A stretch of DNA of 64,000 bases from Legionella_C dresdenensis (GTDB lineage Bacteria > Pseudomonadota > Gammaproteobacteria > Legionellales > Legionellaceae). The stretch covers positions 67,954-131,953 of the forward strand of contig NZ_JBHSAB010000024.1 in the NCBI RefSeq assembly GCF_042649825.1, in the 5' to 3' direction. The first letter of the stretch is position 1; every line of letters starts with the position of its first letter. This document shows, one piece after another, positions 6,860-15,254 of this stretch. The notes under the pieces were generated by a model, which saw only the letters and a list, made by a program, of their open reading frames with translations, was not told where the DNA came from and did not search any database. A program made the position numbers and the translations under genes.

Positions 6860-9800
6860 ATGTTGAACCAAAACTCTAATCCATGGCAAACATTGATTGA
6901 TAAAGCAAAAGATGTTGTCAAAACACTGCGCGAAGCCGGCGCAGAAGAGCTGGCGAGAGAAATAGAAATCCTGATTATTGAAACCTGTGAAACTAAAAAA
7001 TTAACATCAACTGAATCAATAAAAAAATACCAGGAGCACTATGAGCTGATATTAAGGGAGCTTCCTGAGAAACTGAGGCAATTTTATATAACAACTCAGA
7101 TGAATGCCGCCCTGCTTCCTCAAAACGAGTTAATCAATTCAGTACTGGAAATGCAAAAACAAATACTCCTTTCCAGACTGACTCTAATTCGCAGCACATT
7201 AGAAAAACTTAAGAAAAATTTTCCAATTTCGCAAACTGCAGCACATGTTGAATTAAAATGCGAAAACTTTAAGCAAGTCATTAATAATGTCAGTGATCTG
7301 TTTAGAGTAACAAAAGAAATGGATAAATTTGAAAAGAATTTTATAAATTCCGCGCTAAAATTATTAGCTCCCTGCTTCGCTGATCAAAAACCATGGGATT
7401 CTCATCAGATTAAACTTAAACAAACCTTGGCACACCCCGCTATCGCTGATGTTATAAAATATATTGAAGAATTTGAATCTCAAAAGAGCGATTTTGTGGC
7501 CGCTTTACAGCAAAAGCATATTCCTCTTTTAGAGGAACTGCAGAAAGTTAAATCAAGCTTTGATCTAATCATCCCCGCGACAATACCAGAACAAGCCAAA
7601 CCTGAAAGAGAATTTAATGACGCCCGGCAAAAGCTGGCAGATACCCTGTCATCTGAACCAAGGCCGCAATTATTACAACCACTGGAAGCAGCAGCTATTC
7701 AGTTCTTATACCAATTGGTTCTTGCCCGTCTAAAAGACAATCCGCTATTTACTGGCGAATACAATTTCCTCGAAAATCGCTCAATGCTCACCGGTAGTGA
7801 TTTATTCGATGTCATAAAAAAGGCTTTAATCCGTGTTGAATCGATTATTAGTAATCAAAATCAAGAATATAGAGCTCGTTATAGCAAAAAACTAAATAGC
7901 TCATCAGGAAAGAAAAACCGGGATGCTATCATCACATTACTGAAGGAAATTGACGACAATCCTCAAAAGCCTGTTTCGGCCGCAAGAATTGCTGAATTAG
8001 ATGAAAAATTGAATAACTCTATAGTTGAAGCGAAAAAAAGAACAGCCACTGTTAAAAAAATTGCAGAAATTTCAGGGCCAAAACCTTCTGAAACCAGCAT
8101 TAATTGGGATGCCATGCCAGATCTGGCGCAATTTCAAACTGAAAGCCCGTTTGATTCAAACCTTGGCCATATCCGTCAATTAGTCGATCTTAATAGAGAA
8201 TATCAGAAAATCGATCAAAAAATTATTCAGACGATCGTTCCAGATAGAAACCAGGGCAATAGGCTTTTTGGCCTCTCAAGCTCCTTCAGTGGATTACCTG
8301 GAATTAAAGAGTTGCTTTCCGGGATTAACCGTACTCAATCAGAGCCGCACAGTTTAACCGATTTGCCAGCGCTATCTTCCGATGCGGAAAGAGATGACAT
8401 CCAGGCGTTAAGACATGAGCGCGCGATAATTGCACAAAGAATCACAGCCATCCAAAATGCGGTGAATCAACCAGCCAGCGAGCTCCAGGCACAACTCGCT
8501 AACGCACAAAAAAAGCTTGAAGAAGCGATAATGTCTTTCAGAAGAAAAATTGGGTCAACCCGTTGTCGTGTTAATACTGCAAATGACGATAGAGATGCCG
8601 CTTATCTGAATGCATTAATTATTACATTAGTCAATCGCTTTGCGGAGGCTAGAACGCAAGGATTTTTTAATCCTGAAAATGAATGCCTCAGACTGTTTTT
8701 TTGGCAATTGAAACTTCACCTGCCCACTGACGCAATCCAGGAGAACAAATCTGAATCGTGGATTCTGGAAACCGCTGTAAAGGCAGCAACACTGTATCGG
8801 ACAACTCATGGTGCTTTCCTGACTGCCGAGCAAATAGCACAGCAAAATCAGGCTGACGCTTATGAAAAAAAATTAATGATGGAGTCATTGCATAAATTAC
8901 TCACTGATTTTCCAATTGATTTTTATATCCTCAAAAATCAGGAAATTGCTGACCATGATAGTGTCATTGAAGTTTTCAATAATTTAAAGAAAACACTGCA
9001 AGGTTTTACTGCCAGAAACAACACATTAATTCTGCAATTAGATAATACCGGCATCAAAACTACCGGCGTGCTTAACGAATGCAAAGAAACGATTAATCGC
9101 AGAAAAGAGCAATTAAAAGCCCTTTTGAAAAAATACAACACAGACCGAGCTGAATTACTTGAGAGCAATGCCAACAATAGATATGAAGCCATCGAGAAAC
9201 TGCAGCAAAAAGTTATGGCAGAAATCAAAAATTTAGCTAAAACTCAAGATATTGAAGCTGATATCAGTTCGTATGAACAGTTGTATCTGACTGAAAAGAA
9301 AAAAATGCAGGCGGTGCTGAAAGCAAAAATTCGACTGGCTGAAGAGGCACTCGCAGCTCGCAATCATTTTCAAGACAAGCAAAATAATGCTCCCGGCGTA
9401 TCCCCCCTTGCGCAAAAGCCTCTTATAGATATTAAGCAGACGCTTAATAAACATATCTGCGCTGCAAATAACATCCTGACATCCACAGAACCGTTATCCA
9501 GTATTAAAGAATCGTGCGACATGTTTATCCAGGATCTAAACAGTCAGGTTAAGAAAGTGAAGGAATTTCTGGTAACCGCACTCAATATTGATAACAATAT
9601 ACTAAAACCGTTTCAGGATAAATCCACAGTTTATACTGATGAAAATCGTTATAAGCAGCCATTAATCACCCAGCTGGCTCAATCGCAGAAAACGTTAAAA
9701 GGTCTGCAGGATCAATTGCAAATGTTTAATCATATGCAAAAACCGGAACACTGGAATTCCTGGATCGATATAGTTGTAAACAAGCACCTGGAACTGGATA

Positions 9801-10453
9801 CTTGCCGGCAAGAGCTCAGAAAAATCGATGAACTGGCCGGTATCGAACAGGTACGAATAATTCGTTCAAAATATCAACCTTATCTTATCTCTCTGACGCT
9901 TAAAAATAAATTAGTCAATGAATATGTCCGTATTCTCAAAAAATATAAACCAGAGGATACAATTAAACTCCCTAACCTTGGCCTCGATATCAGGATTCAA
10001 TATTTGAACGATTTTGAGTCTAAGCCGGGGCTAGATAAGACCTTAAATAAAATAGATCCGCGTTTACTCAAGCTTGCGCAGGCGTGTCAGGAATTAAATC
10101 GCTTAAACCGCAACTTTATGGGATATGAGCCTAACGTACCGGCAATAACTCAGCAAGGCTATTTAACGACACTGATTGAAACCGTTAACCGCCATATTCA
10201 TAACGATAAAATGGAACACTGGTCTGAAGGAGAAATTGGCCGCCGTCCTGGCTGGTTACAATCGTTGCGGCTGCTTATAAAACCCATACAGCAGGTATCG
10301 CATACTTATGCCAGAGCCCGCCAAATCTTTTTCCCGACTATTGGAGCATGTAAAACCGAGGCAATGCTGGTTAAGGAAGGCAACAAGTGTTATGAGGCGT
10401 TAAAACAGCACTTGCCAGAGCTAGCAGATCATTCGGCTCCGCCGGCACCATAA
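6860..10453 (+). CDS. Very large helical/coiled-coil protein, candidate secreted effector
   Basis: A 1197-aa protein with AGGATG seven bases before the ATG. It has no signal peptide and no membrane segment. Almost the whole chain is Lys/Glu/Gln/Leu-rich helix with heptad-like stretches (for example around residues 540-570, 760-800 and 815-840), so extended coiled coils are likely. It lacks enzyme motifs I can name. The tail is Pro/Ala-rich (DHSAPPAP). Codon use is AT-rich and there is no operon partner. Large lone coiled-coil proteins in Legionella are frequently Dot/Icm substrates, so an effector role is a reasonable inference, not a demonstration. A structural protein is the alternative. 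Confidence 0.75.
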   Translation: MLNQNSNPWQTLIDKAKDVVKTLREAGAEELAREIEILIIETCETKKLTSTESIKKYQEHYELILRELPEKLRQFYITTQMNAALLPQNELINSVLEMQKQILLSRLTLIRSTLEKLKKNFPISQTAAHVELKCENFKQVINNVSDLFRVTKEMDKFEKNFINSALKLLAPCFADQKPWDSHQIKLKQTLAHPAIADVIKYIEEFESQKSDFVAALQQKHIPLLEELQKVKSSFDLIIPATIPEQAKPEREFNDARQKLADTLSSEPRPQLLQPLEAAAIQFLYQLVLARLKDNPLFTGEYNFLENRSMLTGSDLFDVIKKALIRVESIISNQNQEYRARYSKKLNSSSGKKNRDAIITLLKEIDDNPQKPVSAARIAELDEKLNNSIVEAKKRTATVKKIAEISGPKPSETSINWDAMPDLAQFQTESPFDSNLGHIRQLVDLNREYQKIDQKIIQTIVPDRNQGNRLFGLSSSFSGLPGIKELLSGINRTQSEPHSLTDLPALSSDAERDDIQALRHERAIIAQRITAIQNAVNQPASELQAQLANAQKKLEEAIMSFRRKIGSTRCRVNTANDDRDAAYLNALIITLVNRFAEARTQGFFNPENECLRLFFWQLKLHLPTDAIQENKSESWILETAVKAATLYRTTHGAFLTAEQIAQQNQADAYEKKLMMESLHKLLTDFPIDFYILKNQEIADHDSVIEVFNNLKKTLQGFTARNNTLILQLDNTGIKTTGVLNECKETINRRKEQLKALLKKYNTDRAELLESNANNRYEAIEKLQQKVMAEIKNLAKTQDIEADISSYEQLYLTEKKKMQAVLKAKIRLAEEALAARNHFQDKQNNAPGVSPLAQKPLIDIKQTLNKHICAANNILTSTEPLSSIKESCDMFIQDLNSQVKKVKEFLVTALNIDNNILKPFQDKSTVYTDENRYKQPLITQLAQSQKTLKGLQDQLQMFNHMQKPEHWNSWIDIVVNKHLELDTCRQELRKIDELAGIEQVRIIRSKYQPYLISLTLKNKLVNEYVRILKKYKPEDTIKLPNLGLDIRIQYLNDFESKPGLDKTLNKIDPRLLKLAQACQELNRLNRNFMGYEPNVPAITQQGYLTTLIETVNRHIHNDKMEHWSEGEIGRRPGWLQSLRLLIKPIQQVSHTYARARQIFFPTIGACKTEAMLVKEGNKCYEALKQHLPELADHSAPPAP

Positions 10454-10480
10454 GAGCTTATTTCTGGGAAGAGAAATTTA

Positions 10481-10743
10481 GTGTTGGGCTTTACAGCCCA
10501 TGGCCGTCAAGCTAAGCCAGGTACACAGGAAATTAGAATAGTAAATGTACAAAATTCCTTAACTGCCTGCTATGGGTTTTACAGCACATATTCGTTCGGC
10601 CTGAGGAAAATGCGGAGCATTTGTCTCGAAGGCGTGGCACTGTACCACAGGCTTCGAGACAGCGCTAAAGCGCTTCCTCAGCCCGAACGATGTGGTGAAA
10701 TGTAGAAATTTAATTCCTTAACTTGACGGCGATGGGCTTTACA
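10481..10743. repeat. Family C cloverleaf repeat (copy 2, full length)
   Basis: The core is at 10594-10688, in inverted orientation relative to copies 1, 3 and 4. The outer arms are GGGCTTTACAGCCCATGGCC (left) and its near-complement CGGCGATGGGCTTTACA (right), so the whole 263-bp unit is bounded by inverted repeats. It separates the 1197-aa and 588-aa genes. Apparent ORFs inside are artefacts of the palindromes. Confidence 0.85.
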
Positions 10744-10854
10744 ACGCAATCTACGATGGTTTGATCACAAGAACCTTGCTCCAATTAATCCTTGCCATGA
10801 TGTCATGTATAATTTAAACTGCCTGAGTTATAAAAGCACCACTTGGAGCAATTC

Positions 10855-12621
10855 ATGCCATACAATCAGCATTATTTTTTTGATGATCCTTTACTCCCCG
10901 CAGACGATCCCAAATTTTCTCGTTGTGCATTCTATAAAACTGACCTTTCCAGGCTCACAGGACCGACGACATTTAAAAATAGTGATTTTTACGCTCCGGT
11001 ATTCGATGAAATCAATTTGGCAAAACATACTTTTGAAGATTGTAAATTCCATTACTTGTTACCCGCTACCTTTCTAAACCAATTGAACTCGCTCCCAGCC
11101 GAGAAAATCAGAGGTTTTCTCCTGAACAAAAATACTTTTAGTGATGATTTTATTTTTCAAGTTATTCGTGCAAATTGTACTAACATATTGCAAGAAGGGT
11201 TTAAATGTGGTTTTTTCACTGCAGATTCCCTGGACACGAAACTAATTGTATATAACCCTGTTCAATTTGCTATTAAATATGGTTGCGCCAGCAGTCTTCC
11301 CATTTTATTTCAGCACTGCAGGCCAGAAAAGATTGCAGAATCAGTTGATCGTTTTACCTGGGAACATACATCTGCCATCGGTAATCAAAAAACTTATTTT
11401 ATTTCAAAATTCCGCGAGGAATTTCATAAATTTCTTACTCAGCGTCAATCTGATAAAAATATTCCCGAAACACTGGTGAAACAATTCGTGTCTCGTGAAG
11501 AAGCAACTCTGCCAGTTGTGTACAGCCAACAAGACGTGCCGGAAGCTAATTATGGCAATGGAGAAGCTTTTAAAGCGGATGCCGGTAAAATGCCGCTCGA
11601 TCTTGCGGAGTATTATAGAAGCGCTGCCTCTTTAGAGCACTTATTTAAACACTATGAATTTACTTTTAAAGAGCCTCGGGAACGTTTAAACAATTTATTA
11701 GATATCGCTATTAAAGCAAAAGCATTACAACTGATTATATATTTAGTGCTTCATTCCCAGGCAACTCACAGCATTATTTCCAAAGGTCTAAAATATGTTC
11801 TGGCAAATCATCTGTGGACAGAGAGTGTCAATGCATTTTTAAATGAACGCGATTTGCCATCAAATATTGGTACACTTTTACTTATGAGGATAATGTCTGA
11901 GCATTCTGATCGCGCGATGGCAGCATTCAAGACATTTTTAACGCATCCCAACTGTACCCGCGACATGATAGTTGCCGGATCAGGTGATTTACTGGTAGAT
12001 TCAATCCGTTCTGGTTCCTTGCATTATTTTAATGAGTTAATGGCCAGCCGACATGTGTATCCGGAATTATTATCTGCAAAGGTGCCTGACAGGCATTCAG
12101 GAACTAACATAAATATTTTACAATATCTTTATCAATCTCAGAGTAATGATCGAAATTTTGATTCTTTAGTAACCAGAATTGTTAAACACCCCAATTTTAC
12201 TGCAGCAGCCTGCGGATCTCTGGCTGAGTGGGAAGCTCTTTTTCCGAAGACTTTTCCGGGTAGTAAAATGGAACAAATTATAATCCAACATTCGTTCCGC
12301 CCGAAGTATGCCACTTTTTTCAAAGCAAAATCATCGGTTCGGGATGGGGTCATCGCTTTACTGGAAGATTACACTTGTTGGTTTACAAAGTTTCATTGGG
12401 GACGTCATCACGTGCAAGAGGTCGAAAAACTACTGCGAGATATTAAACGAAAGCCAGCTATCGATAATGCAGCCCTGCTCGAACAACTTGAAACCTTTAT
12501 GAATAAGCTCGGAAAATTTAATCAAACAGGTTCGTTAAGCAGACGAATGGCGTATATACAAAATCAATTAAGAAAAGACATTTTCGAAAAGTCAGAACCT
12601 GCTTCTGGTATTACTATCTAA
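10855..12621 (+). CDS. Pentapeptide-repeat plus helical-solenoid protein, candidate effector
   Basis: I chose the ATG at 10855 because GGAG lies six bases upstream; a TTG at 10843 is less likely. The product has 588 aa. Residues about 20-66 show pentapeptide periodicity, with Phe/Leu every fifth residue (F40, F45, F50, L55, F60, F65 in TFKNSDFYAPVFDEINL...). The rest has repeated helix-pair segments that look like degenerate ankyrin or alpha-solenoid units, for example PVQFAIKYGCASSLPILFQH, LDLAEYYRSAASLEHLFKHY and LLDIAIKAKALQLIIYLVLH. There is no signal peptide. The C-terminal end is KSEPASGITI. This architecture suits protein-protein binding and is common in host-targeted proteins of intracellular bacteria. 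Confidence 0.72.
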   Translation: MPYNQHYFFDDPLLPADDPKFSRCAFYKTDLSRLTGPTTFKNSDFYAPVFDEINLAKHTFEDCKFHYLLPATFLNQLNSLPAEKIRGFLLNKNTFSDDFIFQVIRANCTNILQEGFKCGFFTADSLDTKLIVYNPVQFAIKYGCASSLPILFQHCRPEKIAESVDRFTWEHTSAIGNQKTYFISKFREEFHKFLTQRQSDKNIPETLVKQFVSREEATLPVVYSQQDVPEANYGNGEAFKADAGKMPLDLAEYYRSAASLEHLFKHYEFTFKEPRERLNNLLDIAIKAKALQLIIYLVLHSQATHSIISKGLKYVLANHLWTESVNAFLNERDLPSNIGTLLLMRIMSEHSDRAMAAFKTFLTHPNCTRDMIVAGSGDLLVDSIRSGSLHYFNELMASRHVYPELLSAKVPDRHSGTNINILQYLYQSQSNDRNFDSLVTRIVKHPNFTAAACGSLAEWEALFPKTFPGSKMEQIIIQHSFRPKYATFFKAKSSVRDGVIALLEDYTCWFTKFHWGRHHVQEVEKLLRDIKRKPAIDNAALLEQLETFMNKLGKFNQTGSLSRRMAYIQNQLRKDIFEKSEPASGITI

Positions 12622-12628
12622 GTGCGCC

Positions 12629-12669
12629 TACACCCTCTCCCGTATCGGGAGAGGGCTGGGGAGAGGGTT
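12629..12669. repeat. Family F palindrome (CCCTCTCCC/GGGAGAGGG)
   Basis: ACCCTCTCCCGTATCGGGAG is followed by AGGGCTGGGGAGAGGGTT, forming nested hairpins just after the 588-aa gene. Related sequence recurs at 13391-13410 and 13652-13672. It could serve as a terminator-like structure. Confidence 0.7.
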
Positions 12670-12773
12670 AAAATGACCAAATATTAACCATTTTTTGATT
12701 AATAGTATATAATTAATACCAGGCCTTGAAAAAGGTTATGTAAATGGAAGTCCAAACGTATAAGGAGATTACC

Positions 12774-13283
12774 ATGACACACCAAAACAGAGACATGCAC
12801 ATTACTACTGAAGTGTTTAAAACTCCTGAAGCAGCTGAAAAAGCGTATCAGGATGCTCTTGATGAGGGCTATTTACCACAGGATATTAATGTGATTATGT
12901 CTGAAGATTCAAGAAAAAAATATTATGATTCCGTTCTGGTTAAAGAAGGTTCCAAAGCTTCTGAAGGTTTAGCTATTGGCGGAGCTACCGGCGCTGCAAT
13001 AGGCGCTACTGCAGCGGCTGTAGCTGCTATCGGCACTAGCCTTGTTATCCCCGGGTTAGGTCTTGTTGTCGCAGGTCCAATAGCTGCCGGTCTTGCTGGA
13101 GCAGGCGCTGGAAGCATCACAGGCGGAATGCTCGGCTCGCTTATTGGCTGGGGCGTTTCTGAAGATAAAGCTAAAGTGATTGAATCAGGCATTAAAACTG
13201 GTGGAATTGCGCTAGGAGTCAATGAAACACGTCCTAATAGTCATTTATCTGCAAAATGGCAACAATATCGCAATCTGCAATAA
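12774..13283 (+). CDS. General-stress-like protein with glycine-zipper membrane domain
   Basis: I chose the ATG at 12774, since TAAGGAG lies just upstream; the product has 169 aa. Residues about 5-45 (TTEVFKTPEAAEKAYQDALDEGYLPQDINVIMS) resemble the YflT/general stress protein 17M N-terminal fold. Residues about 62-130 are a long Gly/Ala-rich hydrophobic zipper (IGGATGAAIGATAAAVAAIG..., GPIAAGLAGAGAGSITGGML), expected to sit in a membrane. The C-terminus VIESGIKTGGIALGVNETRP is typical of the family. Exact role unknown; the family is usually stress- or stationary-phase-induced. Strong hairpins follow the stop. Confidence 0.8.
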   Translation: MTHQNRDMHITTEVFKTPEAAEKAYQDALDEGYLPQDINVIMSEDSRKKYYDSVLVKEGSKASEGLAIGGATGAAIGATAAAVAAIGTSLVIPGLGLVVAGPIAAGLAGAGAGSITGGMLGSLIGWGVSEDKAKVIESGIKTGGIALGVNETRPNSHLSAKWQQYRNLQ

Positions 13284-13309
13284 GGTATTTTTTATTAAGC
13301 ACCGTTAAA

Positions 13310-13380
13310 CCTTGATTACGCTCCGCTGCATCAAGGCTACAATTGTACAGTAGCCTTGATGCAGCGCAGCGTAATCAAGG
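13310..13380. repeat. Family E long palindrome (31-bp arms)
   Basis: Arms 13310-13340 and 13350-13380 (CCTTGATTACGCTCCGCTGC...) are complementary over 31 bp with one mismatch and have a 9-bp loop. The sequence can terminate the stress gene upstream. A third arm copy lies at 13599-13629, and a partial copy overlaps the ispA stop near 40577-40602. Confidence 0.88.
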
Positions 13381-13682
13381 TTTTCTTTTTCACCCTCTCC
13401 CCAACCCTATGTGAAGTAGATTATCGATCTCTCCAGTAAGCCCTTTTCTTTTAAAAGCTTTTTGCAAACCCTTAGATGCCAGGGATGGCATCTGGAAGCG
13501 TCAGGATGACTTCATGCGTGTTTGCAAAAAGCTTTTAAAGGAAAGGGCTTACCCGCTCTGAACTTACAAGGCATAGGTGCCTAAACACGCGATAGAAACC
13601 TTGATTACGCTTCGCTGCATCAAGGCTACTTTCTATTTATTCAACAAAGCCCTCCCGATACGGGAGAGGGGGTAAGGTTGGG
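13381..13682. repeat. Composite repeat block: family F, long TAAGCCC hairpin, family E arm, IS903-type end
   Basis: A stack of repeats with no gene. 13391-13410 is CCCTCTCC text (family F). 13437-13469 pairs with 13519-13550 over about 32 bp (TAAGCCCTTT... with ...AAAGGGCTTA), with an inner GATGCC/GGCATC hairpin. 13599-13629 is a family E arm. 13635-13651 is ATTTATTCAACAAAGCC, a right end of the IS903-type family B with no visible left partner. 13652-13672 is CTCCCGATACGGGAGAGGG (family F). About 120 bp of this block recur at 49896-50012. Confidence 0.8.
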
Positions 13683-14423
13683 CTATCTATGTAAGAATCG
13701 GGCGTGTTCCAAATCTTCCAGCGTATTAATATCCTGTTGCGGCGGCGCGCAGGCAATATCTACCCGGATTTTGTACCCTGACCATAAAACCCGTAATTGC
13801 TCCAACGCTTCACAATGCTCAATTACACAGGGCGGCAGGTTGACAAATTGCTTAACAAAACCCGCGCGATACGCATACAGACCGATATGACGGAATGAAT
13901 TACGTATACTGTCAGGTTCATCACGGTGAGCAGGAATGGCGGAGCGTGAAAAATAAAGCGCCTGATTAAACTGATCCCGAACAACTTTAACCACATTGGG
14001 ATTATGCAACTGCTCAAATTTTTCAATTGGCCAGCATAAGGTAGCAACCGGCGCATCGCTACCGGCAATCATATTGGCAACCTGAGTAATCAGGGCAGGC
14101 GCAATGAAAGGCTCGTCGCCCTGAACATTAACTATAATATCGTCATCGCCAAAACCTTTACGGCTTATTACTTCGGCAAGGCGGTCAGTACCTGTTGGAT
14201 GATCAACTGAAGTCATAATGACTTCTGCACCGAAATTACTGACATGATCGGCTATTTTATCATTATCGGCCGCAATGGTAATCGATGCCGGTTTAGCCTG
14301 GACAGCCTGGCGGTAAACGCGCTCAATTACGGATTGGCCAGCAATATCCATCAATAATTTACCCGGCAGACGAGTTGATTGATAACGAGCCGGAATAATA
14401 ATATGGAACCCGGAACTGTTCAC
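13683..14423 (-). CDS. kdsB: 3-deoxy-manno-octulosonate cytidylyltransferase
   Basis: A 246-aa enzyme that activates Kdo as CMP-Kdo for lipid A/LPS core assembly in the cytoplasm. Signature text is IIPARYQSTRLPGKLL (residues about 9-24, nucleotide binding), TSVDHPTGTDRLAEV near 93, IIVNVQGDEPFI near 117 and the IGLYAYRAGFVKQF stretch. Length is normal (about 250 aa). The start is a GTG whose G-T-G-A overlaps the stop of the preceding ycaR gene, so translation is probably coupled. Last gene of the fdxA-dinG-tsaB-ycaR-kdsB operon. Confidence 0.96.
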   Translation of the reverse strand: MNSSGFHIIIPARYQSTRLPGKLLMDIAGQSVIERVYRQAVQAKPASITIAADNDKIADHVSNFGAEVIMTSVDHPTGTDRLAEVISRKGFGDDDIIVNVQGDEPFIAPALITQVANMIAGSDAPVATLCWPIEKFEQLHNPNVVKVVRDQFNQALYFSRSAIPAHRDEPDSIRNSFRHIGLYAYRAGFVKQFVNLPPCVIEHCEALEQLRVLWSGYKIRVDIACAPPQQDINTLEDLEHARFLHR

Positions 14424-14599
14424 AATTTTTCCTTTTCTTCAAGCGTGAGCAGGCGCCCTTCCTGTTCCAGCATGACTGGAATATCATCTCGAATCGGATA
14501 AGCAATTCGATCAAAACGGCAAATCAATTCGTCATCTTTCTTAATCAGTTTGCCCTTGCAGAGTGGGCAAACCAGGATTTCAAGCAAGCGTTTATCCAC
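14420..14599 (-). CDS. ycaR: Trm112/YcaR family small protein
   Basis: A 59-aa protein with a GTG start inside the last codons of tsaB (8-bp overlap). It has KRLLEILVCPLCKGKL, then the hydrophobic DELICRFDRIAYPIRDDIPVML, the standard YcaR/Trm112 pattern. CPLC is present, while the second Cys pair is reduced to one Cys, as in many bacterial members. Eukaryotic Trm112 activates methyltransferases; the bacterial role is less clear. In enterobacteria ycaR also sits directly before kdsB, so the synteny supports the call. Confidence 0.93.
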   Translation of the reverse strand: MDKRLLEILVCPLCKGKLIKKDDELICRFDRIAYPIRDDIPVMLEQEGRLLTLEEKEKL

Positions 14600-15254
14600 G
14601 CGCTTCCCCTTGTGTTATCTGGTTACGGATATAAACCGGCAATGCGTCACCCGCGCTTACCGGCTGGATTTTACCACCTGATACCAATTGCAGCATATCT
14701 GCTGCGTCAGGATAAATGGTTTTTTCAATAATCATACGACCAAGTAAATCAGCAGTAAAAGATTCACGATACAGATTATAATTAACGCCGGCAACTATAA
14801 TCGGACCCTCACCCGGCACGCTAATCGCATCAGCATTGCTCACCAGCTCCTGTTCCGAATACAGCTGGTGATCAAAACATGCCCAATATAGTTGGTTCAT
14901 CCGGGCATCAATCATCGCAAGTATAGGATAAGATGCCTCATCCTGTTGTGCGGCGTAAGCAATAGCAGTCAAGGTACTTACCGGATAAAGCGGTAAATCA
15001 TGAGCATAACCCAAGCCCTTCGCCATGCTGCATGCAATCCGCAATCCGGTAAAACTGCCGGGACCACGGCCAAAAACAATACCATCCAGCTGATTAAGCA
15101 GTAAACCGGCATCAGCCAGCAGTTGTTCAACCATAGGCAGCAATAGCTGCGCATGTTGGCGCTGGGCAGGCTGCTCAAGCCGTGTACCCACCCCATTTAT
15201 AGTCAGGGCTACTGTTGCGCGCTCAGTTGAGCAATCAATCGCTAATAAGTTCAT
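14592..15254 (-). CDS. tsaB: tRNA threonylcarbamoyladenosine biosynthesis protein TsaB
   Basis: The ATG at 15254 gives 220 aa beginning MNLLAIDCSTERATVALTI, the normal TsaB opening; a longer reading upstream lies inside dinG and lacks TsaB character. The ASKHA fold is visible in DGIVFGRGPGSFTGLRIACS at about 69-88 and in the LYPVSTLTAIAY stretch. TsaB is the non-catalytic partner that bridges TsaD and TsaE in making t6A at position 37 of ANN-decoding tRNAs. The start overlaps the dinG 3' end by 20 bp, so coupled translation is likely. Confidence 0.94.
   Translation of the reverse strand: MNLLAIDCSTERATVALTINGVGTRLEQPAQRQHAQLLLPMVEQLLADAGLLLNQLDGIVFGRGPGSFTGLRIACSMAKGLGYAHDLPLYPVSTLTAIAYAAQQDEASYPILAMIDARMNQLYWACFDHQLYSEQELVSNADAISVPGEGPIIVAGVNYNLYRESFTADLLGRMIIEKTIYPDAADMLQLVSGGKIQPVSAGDALPVYIRNQITQGEARG

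Noticed and set aside
10481..10705. Plus-strand ORF of 74 codons
   Set aside because: Lies inside family C copy 2; the reading follows the palindromes.
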